27,905 bases of DNA from JBCFBK01 sp038562555 (GTDB lineage: Bacteria; Bacteroidota; Bacteroidia; Bacteroidales; Prolixibacteraceae). The first letter of the stretch is position 1. Each line of letters begins with the position of its first letter. The position numbers and the translations under genes were made by a program. The notes beneath the pieces were generated by a model. It saw only the letters and a program-made list of their open reading frames with translations. It did no database searches and was not told the origin of the DNA. Shown here piece after piece: positions 8,255-17,452 of this stretch. The DNA lies in contig JBCFBK010000067.1 in NCBI GenBank assembly GCA_038562555.1, positions 1 to 27,905 of the forward strand. Direction: 5' to 3'.

Positions 8255-9991
8255 ATGAAGAGATTGATCTTTTTAATCAGCATAATGATCGTGGTCACGC
8301 AAAGTTGCAATGTTTTAGACATTCAACCTACCAATATGATCTCGGAAGACGCCGTGAAGGATGATCCCGTCTTGCTCGATGCCTATCTGACTAAGGTTTA
8401 TAATAATGTGAAATTTCAGTCAGGAAGCCGGAACGGGAATAATTACGGGGGAAATAATACCGAACGGAATGAGGCCTATTTGGGCGTGGTGGCAGGCGAA
8501 TTAAATGTATTTGCCGCCTGGCAGGAGCCGTGGCTGGGAGCCATCAAAATTATCGATGAAAATGGAGCCCAGGCAGCCATGGAATACTGGCGGTATGAAA
8601 ATATCCGTTCGGCTAACGAGATTCTGCAAATACTCGAAGAAGCCTCTTTCGATGAGGCATTAATAAAACAAAAATCTGCCGAAGCCCGTTGGCTGCGTGC
8701 CTACATGTATTTCGAACTGGTAAAACGTTATGGCGGCGTTCCGCTGATCACCGAGCCGCAGAGCATTGATCAACCCATCGAACAGTTATATGTTCCACGA
8801 AATAAGGAAAAAGAAATCTATGATTTTGTTGCAGCGGAGATGGATGAACTCGTCGATATCCTGCCTGAGAGTTATGCCAATGGGTTCGGACGTCCTACAA
8901 AATGGGCTGCATATGCGCTGAAAAGCCGTGCGATGCTGTATGCCGGAAGTATTGCTAAATACGGAACAGTACAGTTGGCCGGCTTAGTTGGCATCCCGGC
9001 TGGTGAGGCTGCTGAGTATTTCCGGAAAGCTTACGAGGCGGCGATGCAGGTAATCAATAACAGTCAGCATGCTTTGTATCGTGAAAATGCAGACCCGGTG
9101 GCCAATTACGTTGATTTGTTTATCGATGACGAAAACTCAGAAGTTATCTTCGCGGAAATTTACAACCTGAGCTTGCTGAAAGTGCATTCGTGGAACAGGG
9201 TCAGCATGCCCGATGAGTTTACAAGCGGTGGGTCCAATCACCGGATGTACCTGGAATCGTTTGAAAAATATGAATACCGGGATGGCTCTTCCGGAAAACT
9301 GGATTGGACTAAACTGAACGGAAATACCAAATTTGATTTGGATAACCTGGTTCTGAATAAAGATCCCCGTTTCCTGGCAACAGCATTTTATCCGGAAATG
9401 CCCTGGCAGGGAAGTACTGTTTATTTTCACAGCAAAACAGTCGGGACGATCCCTCCCGGTTCCGACTGGCCTTCTGCAGCCCGGAGCAGGGACCGGACCG
9501 GGACCGGGTTCATGGTACGGAAACGGGTAAATGAAGCCATCAGACTACCTCAGGTAAGTGAAGATGAAACCGACTGGATCGTATTCCGTACCGGCGAAAT
9601 GTATCTGAATGCTGCGGAGGCTGCATTTGAAACCGGCGATCCGGATGAAGCCAAACGTTTGATCAACGTCATTCGCGACAGGGCAGGGATGCCTGAAAAG
9701 GAAACACTGACCATAGAGGATGTCCGGAACGAGCGTTTTGTTGAATTGTATCTCGAGGAACACCGCTATTGGGACATCCGTCGCTGGAGGATCGCCGTGC
9801 AGGAGCTGAACGGAAAGGGATTCCATGGTGTGGATTGGGTCTACTACATTAATGAAGATAAATATACCTTGAAACTGAAGGATGGCGATTTTAATCAGAT
9901 GCGTACTTTTTCCGAACGGAATTATTATCTGCCGATCGGGTTGGACAGGATTGCAGATAACCCCAGTCTGGTTGAAAACCCCGGCTATTAA
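8255..9991 (+). CDS. susD: SusD/RagB family glycan-binding lipoprotein
   Basis: This 578-residue surface lipoprotein begins 21 bases after SusC. The signal peptide ends at the lipobox Cys18 (VTQSC). SusD hallmarks include the N-terminal LDIQPTNMISEDAV, the TPR-like helices with AEARWLRAYMYFELVKRYGGVPLI near residue 145, and the C-terminal RFVELYLEEHRYWDIRRW block and ENPGY end. It caps the SusC barrel and captures the glycan. Length is at the upper side of the family. The ligand cannot be read from the sequence; the companion enzymes point to a sulfated, possibly acidic polysaccharide. Confidence 0.97.
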   Translation: MKRLIFLISIMIVVTQSCNVLDIQPTNMISEDAVKDDPVLLDAYLTKVYNNVKFQSGSRNGNNYGGNNTERNEAYLGVVAGELNVFAAWQEPWLGAIKIIDENGAQAAMEYWRYENIRSANEILQILEEASFDEALIKQKSAEARWLRAYMYFELVKRYGGVPLITEPQSIDQPIEQLYVPRNKEKEIYDFVAAEMDELVDILPESYANGFGRPTKWAAYALKSRAMLYAGSIAKYGTVQLAGLVGIPAGEAAEYFRKAYEAAMQVINNSQHALYRENADPVANYVDLFIDDENSEVIFAEIYNLSLLKVHSWNRVSMPDEFTSGGSNHRMYLESFEKYEYRDGSSGKLDWTKLNGNTKFDLDNLVLNKDPRFLATAFYPEMPWQGSTVYFHSKTVGTIPPGSDWPSAARSRDRTGTGFMVRKRVNEAIRLPQVSEDETDWIVFRTGEMYLNAAEAAFETGDPDEAKRLINVIRDRAGMPEKETLTIEDVRNERFVELYLEEHRYWDIRRWRIAVQELNGKGFHGVDWVYYINEDKYTLKLKDGDFNQMRTFSERNYYLPIGLDRIADNPSLVENPGY

Positions 9992-10039
9992 GTGTGTCAT
10001 CTGAAAATTAAAACGAAAAACTAATCTCCAAAACAAATC

Positions 10040-11080
10040 ATGATGAAGAAGCCAATGTTATTTCCCTATAAGGCAAAACGTTTTGCGTCTAATTTTTTCC
10101 TTCCGCTAATCACAGGAACCGTCATGTTGTTGTCGGGCTGCGAACGGTTATCCGGCTTGTTTGATGGATCAACTGAAGATCCGCCAGTGGCGGGCGAACC
10201 CGTGATCGATGTAAAATCGGCAGGAGCCAAAGGCGACGGTACTACCGACGATACATGGGCTTTTCAAAAGGCAATTGATTCGGTCGCGATTCTTGGCGGC
10301 GGTACCGTGTATGTTCCCCAGGGCATCTATCTGGTTGATCCCGACACGGCCGTTTGCATTAAGATGAAGTCGAATGTTGTATTGGATATGGTCGACACCA
10401 CGAGGGTACTGCTTGCGAAAGCCAATTCTCTGTTGCGCTATAACGTGATACAAATGAAAAACATATCAGATGCCAGGGTATTGGGAGGAAAAATAATAGG
10501 AGATCGTAATTCTCATACAGGTACCACCGGCGAATGGGGTATGGGAATAGCCATTTATGGATGCACTAATGCATGGGTGAAGGGAACAAAGATCATTAAT
10601 TGCTGGGGAGACGGGATTTCCATAGCCGCGAAGGGTATAAGCAATCCAAGCAGGAACTGCGTGATTAAACAGGTTATCTGTGATAATAACAGGCGGCAGG
10701 GTTTATCGATAGGAGGCGTTGACAGCCTGATTGTAGATTCCTGCACTTTTATCCGCACCAATGGCACGGCACCGCAGGACGGTATCGATATTGAACCGGA
10801 TAAGGGTACCGCACAGCGGGTTTATATTACGAATTGTGAAATTGCCCACAACGCCAGACAAGGGGTGGAAATGCTTGCCAAAACGACAACGACAGCGGTT
10901 GTCACGAATATATACGTGCAGAACAACTATATCCATCACAACGTTCATAGCGGCTATGTTCGGCAGGTGTCGAATGTTGTCTTTACCAATAACCGGATGA
11001 CAAATAACAAGTATCTGAATAACAGAGTAAATGTAAAGAATGCAACCAACAGCATTTTCGACCCTAATACCTATGAGTAA
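10040..11080 (+). CDS. Right-handed beta-helix lipoprotein, pectate-lyase superfamily
   Basis: This 346-residue protein has a lipobox at Cys34 (LLSGC) and then the N-terminal signature VKSAGAKGDGTTDDTWAFQKAID at about 58-80, typical of the pectate-lyase-3/GH28-like beta-helix group. Repeated short Asn- and Ile-rich turns follow (INCWGDGISI, CDNNRRQGLSIG, NNYIHHNVHSGY), each a rung of a beta-helix. It may be a polysaccharide lyase or hydrolase, or an epimerase-like or binding protein; I cannot assign a CAZy family. GH28-type catalytic Asp triads are not obvious. ATG codons at 10040 and 10043 are adjacent; either could start. It follows SusD by 48 bases and fits the operon. Confidence 0.85.
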   Translation: MMKKPMLFPYKAKRFASNFFLPLITGTVMLLSGCERLSGLFDGSTEDPPVAGEPVIDVKSAGAKGDGTTDDTWAFQKAIDSVAILGGGTVYVPQGIYLVDPDTAVCIKMKSNVVLDMVDTTRVLLAKANSLLRYNVIQMKNISDARVLGGKIIGDRNSHTGTTGEWGMGIAIYGCTNAWVKGTKIINCWGDGISIAAKGISNPSRNCVIKQVICDNNRRQGLSIGGVDSLIVDSCTFIRTNGTAPQDGIDIEPDKGTAQRVYITNCEIAHNARQGVEMLAKTTTTAVVTNIYVQNNYIHHNVHSGYVRQVSNVVFTNNRMTNNKYLNNRVNVKNATNSIFDPNTYE

Positions 11081-11085
11081 TTTCA

Positions 11086-14000
11086 ATGAATGGGAAGTTA
11101 TTGTTTTGTAAGTTAGCAGTTTTGCTGACCGCCGGCATTTTATTACTGACCGGCTTTCAGCTGAGCGCACAGGATGAGTTCGACGGCATACGGGGTACGC
11201 AGCACTGGATGATGTTCAGTGATGCGCCCAATGCCTTATATCATCATCTGGCGGGGGAGGCCTATCGTTTTTTGGATAACCGTTCGGCTAAAACTGCGAA
11301 ACTTCAATCCTTACAGGACTGGCAGGAAAGGCAGGCGTGGATACGCACCGCCCTGCAGCACGCTGTCGGTCCTTTCCCTGATAAAACGCCCCTGCATGCG
11401 AAAATCACAAAAAACGTTGATAAAGACTGGTATCAGGTACAGCATATCATTTACGAATCGCAGCCGGGGTATTATGTAACATCGTCATTATTTATTCCGG
11501 GAGAACTAAAAAAAGGCAAACGTGCGCCTGCTGTGATTTACTGTAGCGGCCATGCTGACGACGGGTACCGGTCACCGACTTATCAGCACATTATTCTCAA
11601 CCTGGTCAGGAAGGGGTTTATCGTGTTCGCTTTCGATCCGGTGGGGCAGGGCGAACGTTTGCAGTATGATCAGCCGCCAACCGGGAAATCCCGTTTCCGC
11701 TGGCCTTCATACGAGCATTCTTATTCCGGGGCACAGCTTTTCATTACCGGAAATACCCTTGCCCGTAATTTCATCTGGGACGGAATTCGTGCAGTGGACT
11801 ACCTGCTTACCCGCAAAGAAGCAGATCCGGCACGGATCGGAATAACAGGACGTTCGGGCGGCGGCACCCAGAGCGCTTTTATTGCCGCGTTTGACAGCCG
11901 TATAAAAGCAGTCGCGCCGGAAAACTATTTCACCAATTACACCCGGTTATACCAGTCTATTGGGCCCCAGGACGCCGAACAAAACCTCTTTAACGGTATT
12001 GAACGCGGGCTGGATATGGCCGATCTGCTCGCGGTACGGGCGCCTAAGCCGGCGCTGGTGATTACCACCAGCCGGGATATGTTCCCCGTACAGGGAGCGC
12101 TGGAAACGGCCGAAGAGGTATCGAAAATCTATAAGGCTTACGGACATGAAAACGACTTCTGCCTGGTCTCTGACGATGCGCCTCACGCTTCCACAAAGAA
12201 GAACCGTGAAGCGATGTATTCTTTTTTCCGGCAATACCTCGACAATCCCGGCGATGCCTCAGATGAAGAAATCCAGCTTTTAGAAAAAGAAGACCTCCAG
12301 GTAACGGCAACAGGGCAGTTGTCTACGTCGCTGGGAGGAGAAACAGCGTTCAGCCTCAATAAAAAAGATGCGGAAGAGCGGATGAAGAAATTAGAAGCAG
12401 CGCGAAAAACCCCGACCGGATATTTTTCGGAACTACTGCAATCGGCCAAAGAGCTTTCAGGATACCGGGAGCCGGAAGAAACGACTGAACCGGTTTTCAC
12501 CGGCCGGATTCAAAGAACCGGTTACACGGTCGAAAAATATTTCGTGAAAGGTGAGGGTAATTACGTCATTCCGTACCTGCTGATGCAGCCCGGCAAACCT
12601 ACCCGTAAAGCATTGATTTATTTAAACCCTTCAGGTAAAACCGCAGCCTCGGCCGAAGGTGAAGAAATGGAATGGTTTGTTAAAAACGGGTTTACCGTGC
12701 TTGCTCCCGATGTGATCGGAACAGGCGAAACAGGTCCCGGCCTGTTCAAAGGCGATTCGTACGTTGACAGCGTTTCGTACAACATCTGGTTTGCCTCTAT
12801 GCTTATCGGCCGAAGCATCACAGGAATACAGGCGGGAGATGTGGTGCGGTTAGCCGATCTTCTCAAAAAAAAGGAAGAGGGAACAGAACTCTACGGGTTA
12901 GCCCGAAAACAGATGGCGCCGGTACTGCTTCATGCTGCAGCTTTTAATAAGGATATTAGACACATAGCCCTCATTGAACCCTATTGCTCATACCGCTCCC
13001 TGGTAATGAACAGGGATTATCAACCCGGTTTCCTGCACAGTGCGGTTCCGGGTTCCATCGGAAAATACGATCTTCCCGATCTTGCCGGCAGCCTGGCGCC
13101 GCGTAAGTTGCTGCTGTGGGGAGTTACCGACGGCACCGGGAGCATCACTAATATAACCGATATTGATAAAGAAATGCAGGTTGTCAGGGCAGCTTACCAA
13201 AACCGGAATGCTGACCCTCAGTTGCAGATTCTTCCTGCCGGAACAGTTGAAAGCCTGCAGGAAAGCTTAAAAAAATGGATGGGGATTAATCATCAGATCC
13301 CGAAACCGGAGAAACAAAAACAAATCGTAGACCTCATCCGGAATACTGATGGTTTAATTGCATTATGGGATTTCAAAGAAGAAGGCGGGCAGAAAAGGGA
13401 AGCCTATGGCGTTGGAAATTTTCCCCTTGCCGAAGCTGACGGGATAATTCCCCGTGTTGAGGAAGGACCATTATCCGGTTATTCCGCTCAATTTGGGAAT
13501 AAGGCCTATTTGAGTTTGTCCAATGAACGGACAGGCAAATTGAATATTTATGGCGACAATCAGGGAATTACGGTCATCGCCTGGGTAAAATGGCACGGCG
13601 GAACCGGCTTTATAGGTGGTATGTGGAATGAATATCAGGATGGCGGCAAACGACAGTATGGTTTGTTTGTGTCGTTACCCTATTATAACGGAAGAGACCA
13701 GGTTTGCGGCCATATTTCGAAAAGCGGGAAGCCAACGGCTCCTTTCCCGTATTCGATCGACTATTCCGCAAGTAAACAGACCGTGACAAAAGGAGAGTGG
13801 CAATGTATTGCCATGACCTACGATGGTGAATGGATTAAATCATATTTGAATGGCGAATTCAGGGTGCGGGAACCGGAACTGATTGATCATACGCAAGGAT
13901 TTGAAGGTTATCCCGATGGATTGGTCCAGTCTAAAAATCCATACCATTTTCCTGACGGAATGGGAGACAATGGCTCTGACTTTACTGTTGGCGCAGTTCT

Positions 14001-14106
14001 TTTGAAAAGTGGAATGGGAAACTTTTTTGTTGGTCAGATTGGTGGTCTGGCGGTGTTTAACCGAGCCTTGTCTGATCAGGAAATAAAGCAGCTAAATCAG
14101 TATTAG
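11086..14106 (+). CDS. Two-domain alpha/beta-hydrolase (acetyl-xylan-esterase-like) with LamG-like C-terminus
   Basis: This 1006-residue protein has a signal peptide ending near LSAQ (residue 29). The first alpha/beta-hydrolase domain (about 75-395) has a nucleophile elbow GRSGGG with Ser257, a likely acid Asp331 (TSRDMFP) and His367 (DDAPHAS). A second hydrolase-like domain covers about 465-735 (ALIYLNPSGKTA, VLAPDVIGTGETGPG); where a Ser elbow is expected it reads LARKQMAPVLLHAAAF, so it is probably inactive. Residues about 755-1006 form a LamG/concanavalin-like domain ending GQIGGLAVFNRALSDQEI. It probably removes acyl groups from the glycan; esterase activity and substrate are inferred. 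It starts five bases after the beta-helix gene and is surely co-transcribed. Confidence 0.85.
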   Translation: MNGKLLFCKLAVLLTAGILLLTGFQLSAQDEFDGIRGTQHWMMFSDAPNALYHHLAGEAYRFLDNRSAKTAKLQSLQDWQERQAWIRTALQHAVGPFPDKTPLHAKITKNVDKDWYQVQHIIYESQPGYYVTSSLFIPGELKKGKRAPAVIYCSGHADDGYRSPTYQHIILNLVRKGFIVFAFDPVGQGERLQYDQPPTGKSRFRWPSYEHSYSGAQLFITGNTLARNFIWDGIRAVDYLLTRKEADPARIGITGRSGGGTQSAFIAAFDSRIKAVAPENYFTNYTRLYQSIGPQDAEQNLFNGIERGLDMADLLAVRAPKPALVITTSRDMFPVQGALETAEEVSKIYKAYGHENDFCLVSDDAPHASTKKNREAMYSFFRQYLDNPGDASDEEIQLLEKEDLQVTATGQLSTSLGGETAFSLNKKDAEERMKKLEAARKTPTGYFSELLQSAKELSGYREPEETTEPVFTGRIQRTGYTVEKYFVKGEGNYVIPYLLMQPGKPTRKALIYLNPSGKTAASAEGEEMEWFVKNGFTVLAPDVIGTGETGPGLFKGDSYVDSVSYNIWFASMLIGRSITGIQAGDVVRLADLLKKKEEGTELYGLARKQMAPVLLHAAAFNKDIRHIALIEPYCSYRSLVMNRDYQPGFLHSAVPGSIGKYDLPDLAGSLAPRKLLLWGVTDGTGSITNITDIDKEMQVVRAAYQNRNADPQLQILPAGTVESLQESLKKWMGINHQIPKPEKQKQIVDLIRNTDGLIALWDFKEEGGQKREAYGVGNFPLAEADGIIPRVEEGPLSGYSAQFGNKAYLSLSNERTGKLNIYGDNQGITVIAWVKWHGGTGFIGGMWNEYQDGGKRQYGLFVSLPYYNGRDQVCGHISKSGKPTAPFPYSIDYSASKQTVTKGEWQCIAMTYDGEWIKSYLNGEFRVREPELIDHTQGFEGYPDGLVQSKNPYHFPDGMGDNGSDFTVGAVLLKSGMGNFFVGQIGGLAVFNRALSDQEIKQLNQY

Positions 14107-14138
14107 AGAAAAAAAATGAAACGAACAGATATTCACCG

Positions 14139-15542
14139 ATGAACGTATTCAATACAAAAATGATTGCCATGACAGGCCTGCTGTCGGCCGGAATTGCCGG
14201 GCAGCAAGGTGCCGTGGCTGCAGAGAAAGTTAAAACCGCTGTTCCCAACCTGATTATCATCCTTGCCGATGATATGGGATACGGCGATATGGGCGCATAT
14301 GGCCATCCTACGATCAGAACGCCCAATCTCGATAAAATGGCACAGGAAGGCCAACGGTGGACCAATTTTTATGTTGCAGCGCCCGTGTGTACGCCTTCGC
14401 GGGCCGGTTTGTTAACCGGACGTTTACCCATCCGTTCAGGAATGTGCAGTGAAAAACGAAGGGTACTGTTCCCCGATTCAAAAGGAGGTCTGCCCGAAAC
14501 GGAAATAACCATTGCTTCGGCTCTGAAAAGCGCGGGCTATGCAACCGCCTGTGTCGGCAAATGGCACCTCGGACACCTGCCCCGGTATGCACCCAATGCG
14601 CACGGGTTTGATTACTATTTCGGCATTCCCTACAGCAACGACATGGACAAAGTGAAAGGTCCCGGTTCCAAATCCATGCTGACCAAACCAAAAGTCGAAT
14701 ATTTCAACGTTCCTTTAATGCGGAATTCAGAGATTATTGAACGGCCTGCCGACCAGACAACCATTACCAAACGTTATACGCACGAAGCAATTAATTTCAT
14801 TCAGCAAAACAAGGAAAAGCCATTTTTTCTTTACCTGGCCCATTCCATGCCGCATATTCCCTTATTCCGGTCGAAAGAATTCGAAAACAAAAGCCTCAGG
14901 GGAATCTATGGCGATGTGATTGAAGAACTGGACTGGAGCGTGGGTGAAATTTTATCGGCACTGAAGCAGCATGGGCTGGATGACAATACCCTGGTTGTTT
15001 TTACTTCCGATAACGGACCCTGGCTGGTTTATGACGACCAGGGAGGAAGCGCCGGATTACTCAGTGGAGGGAAAGGCGGAACTTACGAAGGTGGTATGCG
15101 GGAACCGGGTCTTTTCTGGTGGCCCGGAAGAATAAAGCCGGGTGTCGTGACGGATGTGGGAACGACATTGGACATATTGCCAACTTTCTTTAAGCTGGCA
15201 AACATCACTCTTCCGGGCGACAGGATATACGACGGCTATGATCTTTCGCCCCTTCTGTTTGGAACAGGCTCAGGTAACCGCGACGTCGTTTTTTATTACC
15301 GGAACACGCAGGTTTTTGCAGTCAGGAAAGGTGCCTACAAAGCACATTTTTTTACGCAACCGGATTATGGCAATCACCCGACGACAATTCAAGACCCTCC
15401 GTTGCTGTACAACCTGAATGTTGATCCGTCCGAAAAGTATAACATTGCCGGAGAACATCCGGAGATTATTGCTGAAATAGAGAAAGTATTGAAAGCACAT
15501 CTGGCAACCGTTTCGCCGGTCGAGAACCAACTGGAGAAGTGA
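14139..15542 (+). CDS. Secreted S1-type sulfatase (arylsulfatase A-like)
   Basis: This 467-residue sulfatase has a signal peptide (about residues 1-28), the metal-binding LADDMGYGD with Asp44-Asp45, and the formylglycine motif CTPSRAGLLTGR with Cys84. GKWHLG and HSMPHIPLF supply further catalytic Lys/His residues, and SDNGPW the second Asp-Asn pair. The Cys-type motif needs an anaerobic sulfatase-maturating enzyme, none of which is in this window. Its resemblance is to arylsulfatase A/GalNAc-6-sulfatase-like members, so it would remove exo-sulfates; regiochemistry is unknown. A short frame MKRTDIHR at 14116 overlaps the ATG at 14139, so a frameshift near the start is conceivable. It is 32 bases after the esterase gene. 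Confidence 0.95.
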   Translation: MNVFNTKMIAMTGLLSAGIAGQQGAVAAEKVKTAVPNLIIILADDMGYGDMGAYGHPTIRTPNLDKMAQEGQRWTNFYVAAPVCTPSRAGLLTGRLPIRSGMCSEKRRVLFPDSKGGLPETEITIASALKSAGYATACVGKWHLGHLPRYAPNAHGFDYYFGIPYSNDMDKVKGPGSKSMLTKPKVEYFNVPLMRNSEIIERPADQTTITKRYTHEAINFIQQNKEKPFFLYLAHSMPHIPLFRSKEFENKSLRGIYGDVIEELDWSVGEILSALKQHGLDDNTLVVFTSDNGPWLVYDDQGGSAGLLSGGKGGTYEGGMREPGLFWWPGRIKPGVVTDVGTTLDILPTFFKLANITLPGDRIYDGYDLSPLLFGTGSGNRDVVFYYRNTQVFAVRKGAYKAHFFTQPDYGNHPTTIQDPPLLYNLNVDPSEKYNIAGEHPEIIAEIEKVLKAHLATVSPVENQLEK

Positions 15543-15585
15543 TCCGATCAGTCAGATCTTTCAAATAAAAACTTAATACAAATTC

Positions 15586-17196
15586 ATGATGAAGACAACA
15601 TTTACTCAAGTCTTGAACTGTCTGACGGTTGGATTGGCTGCCGTTTCCTGTACCTCGCAGGCCCCAAAAGAGGAAGCCAAACGGCCCAACATTATTTTTA
15701 TCATGAGCGATGACCATGCCTTCCAGGCAATCAGCGCGTACGGTGACAGCCTGATTAAGACCCCGAATATCGACCGGATCGGAAGGGAAGGAGTGCGTTT
15801 CAGCAATTGTTTTGTCACAAATTCCTTATGCAGTCCCAGCCGGGCGGTGCTCCTTTCGGGCATGTACAGTCATCTTTCGGGCGCGAGGGATAATTCTTTT
15901 TGTATGCGGATGGATTCGGGCGTGGTTACTTTCCCCATGCTTTTGCAAAAAGTGGGTTACCAGACAGCGATTGTGGGTAAATGGCACATGCTTAACCGCC
16001 CCGAAGGATTTAATTATTCATCGGTTCTGATCGATCAGGGGCAGTATTACAATCCTGATTTTATTACCGACAATGGTGAAAAAAAGCGTGAACACGGTTA
16101 TGCCACCAATATCACGATGGATAAGGCGCTCAACTGGCTTTCGGGCCGGGATCAGGAAAAACCTTTTTGCCTGATGATCCACAATAAAGCGCCGCACCGG
16201 AACTGGTTGCCCGATACTACCGACCTCGGCGAGTTTACCGACGACCTCCCCCTGCCTGCAAGCTTGTATGATGATTATTCCGGACGCGGCAGAGCTGCGC
16301 ATGAGCAAATGATGGAGATCGGGGAGAACCTGCACCTTTCGTCCGATTTAAAAGTAAATGCGTCGGGTAAAAATGCCAGGGGAAACTGGACGATCGGAGA
16401 GTTTCAACGGATGGATTCGATGCAGCGCAATGCCCTCATCAGGTTTTATACCGCCGAGGATGCACGCGTCGACACGGCTAAAATGACCAAAAAAGAATTT
16501 ATCGCCTGGAAGTATCAGCGGTATATCAAGGACTACCTGCGTTGTATCCGTTCGGTTGACCGCAATGTGGGCCGGTTACTCAAGTACTTAGAGGAAAATG
16601 GCTTGCTCAGCAATACCTTGATTGTCTATACTTCCGACCAGGGTTTTTACCTGGGCGAACACGGTTGGTTCGATAAACGGTTTATGTATGAGCAGTCGCT
16701 GAAAACGCCCTTGCTGATCCGCTATCCGGCCGAGATCGGGGCGGGAGCTGTGAACGAAACGATGGTCCAGAATCTCGACTTTGCCCCTACCTTTCTGGAA
16801 TTGGCCGGTGTGGAAAAGCCTGATAATATGCAGGGGCGGTCGCTGATTCCTTTATTGCGCGGACATACACCCGCCGACTGGAAAAAGGCGGTTTATTATC
16901 ATTATTACGAATATCCGGGTTTCCATGCAGTAAAACGGCATTATGGGATCCGTACAGAACGCTATAAGCTCATTCATTTTTATTATGATATTGATGAATG
17001 GGAGTTATACGACCTGAAAAAGGATCCCGACGAAATGCTGAACGTGTATCACGAACCGGCATATGCCCCGGTAAAAGATTCATTGATACAACAACTGCGG
17101 TTGCTGCAAACCCAATACGGCGATTCGGATTCAGTGAGAGAGCAAATACTTGAACACGATAAAACCATGTTTGGGAAATATAAAAATGTCTATTAA
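15586..17196 (+). CDS. S1-type sulfatase lipoprotein (GlcNAc-6-sulfatase / mucin-desulfating-like)
   Basis: This 536-residue sulfatase has a lipobox at Cys22 (AAVSC), so it is membrane-anchored. The metal motif IMSDDH is at residues 39-44, the formylglycine motif CSPSRAVLLSG starts at Cys82, then GKWHM and IHNKAPHRNW, and the late TSDQGFYLGEHGWFDKR block typical of the choline-sulfatase/GlcNAc-6-sulfatase branch. The end HYYEYPGFHAVKRHYGIRTERYKL is also usual for that branch. Its substrate is probably a different sulfate position from the first sulfatase. It follows that gene by 43 bases and appears to be the last gene of the PUL operon. Desulfation of the imported or surface-bound glycan is inferred. 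Confidence 0.95.
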   Translation: MMKTTFTQVLNCLTVGLAAVSCTSQAPKEEAKRPNIIFIMSDDHAFQAISAYGDSLIKTPNIDRIGREGVRFSNCFVTNSLCSPSRAVLLSGMYSHLSGARDNSFCMRMDSGVVTFPMLLQKVGYQTAIVGKWHMLNRPEGFNYSSVLIDQGQYYNPDFITDNGEKKREHGYATNITMDKALNWLSGRDQEKPFCLMIHNKAPHRNWLPDTTDLGEFTDDLPLPASLYDDYSGRGRAAHEQMMEIGENLHLSSDLKVNASGKNARGNWTIGEFQRMDSMQRNALIRFYTAEDARVDTAKMTKKEFIAWKYQRYIKDYLRCIRSVDRNVGRLLKYLEENGLLSNTLIVYTSDQGFYLGEHGWFDKRFMYEQSLKTPLLIRYPAEIGAGAVNETMVQNLDFAPTFLELAGVEKPDNMQGRSLIPLLRGHTPADWKKAVYYHYYEYPGFHAVKRHYGIRTERYKLIHFYYDIDEWELYDLKKDPDEMLNVYHEPAYAPVKDSLIQQLRLLQTQYGDSDSVREQILEHDKTMFGKYKNVY

Positions 17197-17213
17197 AGCA
17201 GTAACGGAGTCGG

Positions 17214-17292
17214 GACGTTGACGATTTCATCCGGTTGTTCTTCTGTGACATCGGTAACGGTAGCATGCAAGCCTGTTTCCTGCGTTGTTCAG
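17214..17292 (-). pseudogene. Short fossil of an SDR gene in the post-PUL gap
   Basis: Read on the minus strand, this stretch encodes LNNAG, then after one extra A an uninterrupted stretch ending DVTEEQPDEIVNV. The intact SDR at 20122-20886 reads NNAG ... DVTEEQLDEIVNI with the same spacing. The frameshift and the absence of anything SDR-like on either side mark it as a dead fragment of a related gene. The rest of the 256-base gap shows no gene. Confidence 0.7.
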
Positions 17293-17338
17293 GCCGCATA
17301 CGTGCTCCAATGTTTATCGTGCGTTTTTGAACAAAGAA

Positions 17339-17346
17339 TACCTTTG
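17339..17346 (+). promoter_or_regulatory. Candidate -7 element upstream of the DUF5916 gene
   Basis: TACCTTTG matches TAnnTTTG, about 106 bases before the ATG at 17453. No -33 element at the right spacing is convincing, so this is weak. Confidence 0.25.
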
Positions 17347-17452
17347 CCGGTTAAGGAAAACGTTTCGTAAGAATTAAACATCCGATTACTTCGTGAGATG
17401 CCAGACATTTTTATATTTTTAGACTCGCTGAACCAACACCATTAACCGGCCA

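Noticed and set aside
8247..8260. Fourth copy of the Crp-like palindrome before SusD
   Set aside because: TTTGACAAATGAAG lacks the right arm. It is only the AT-rich SusD start region.
10703..11170. Minus-strand 155-codon frame
   Set aside because: It is antisense to the beta-helix gene and has no family features; a shadow frame.
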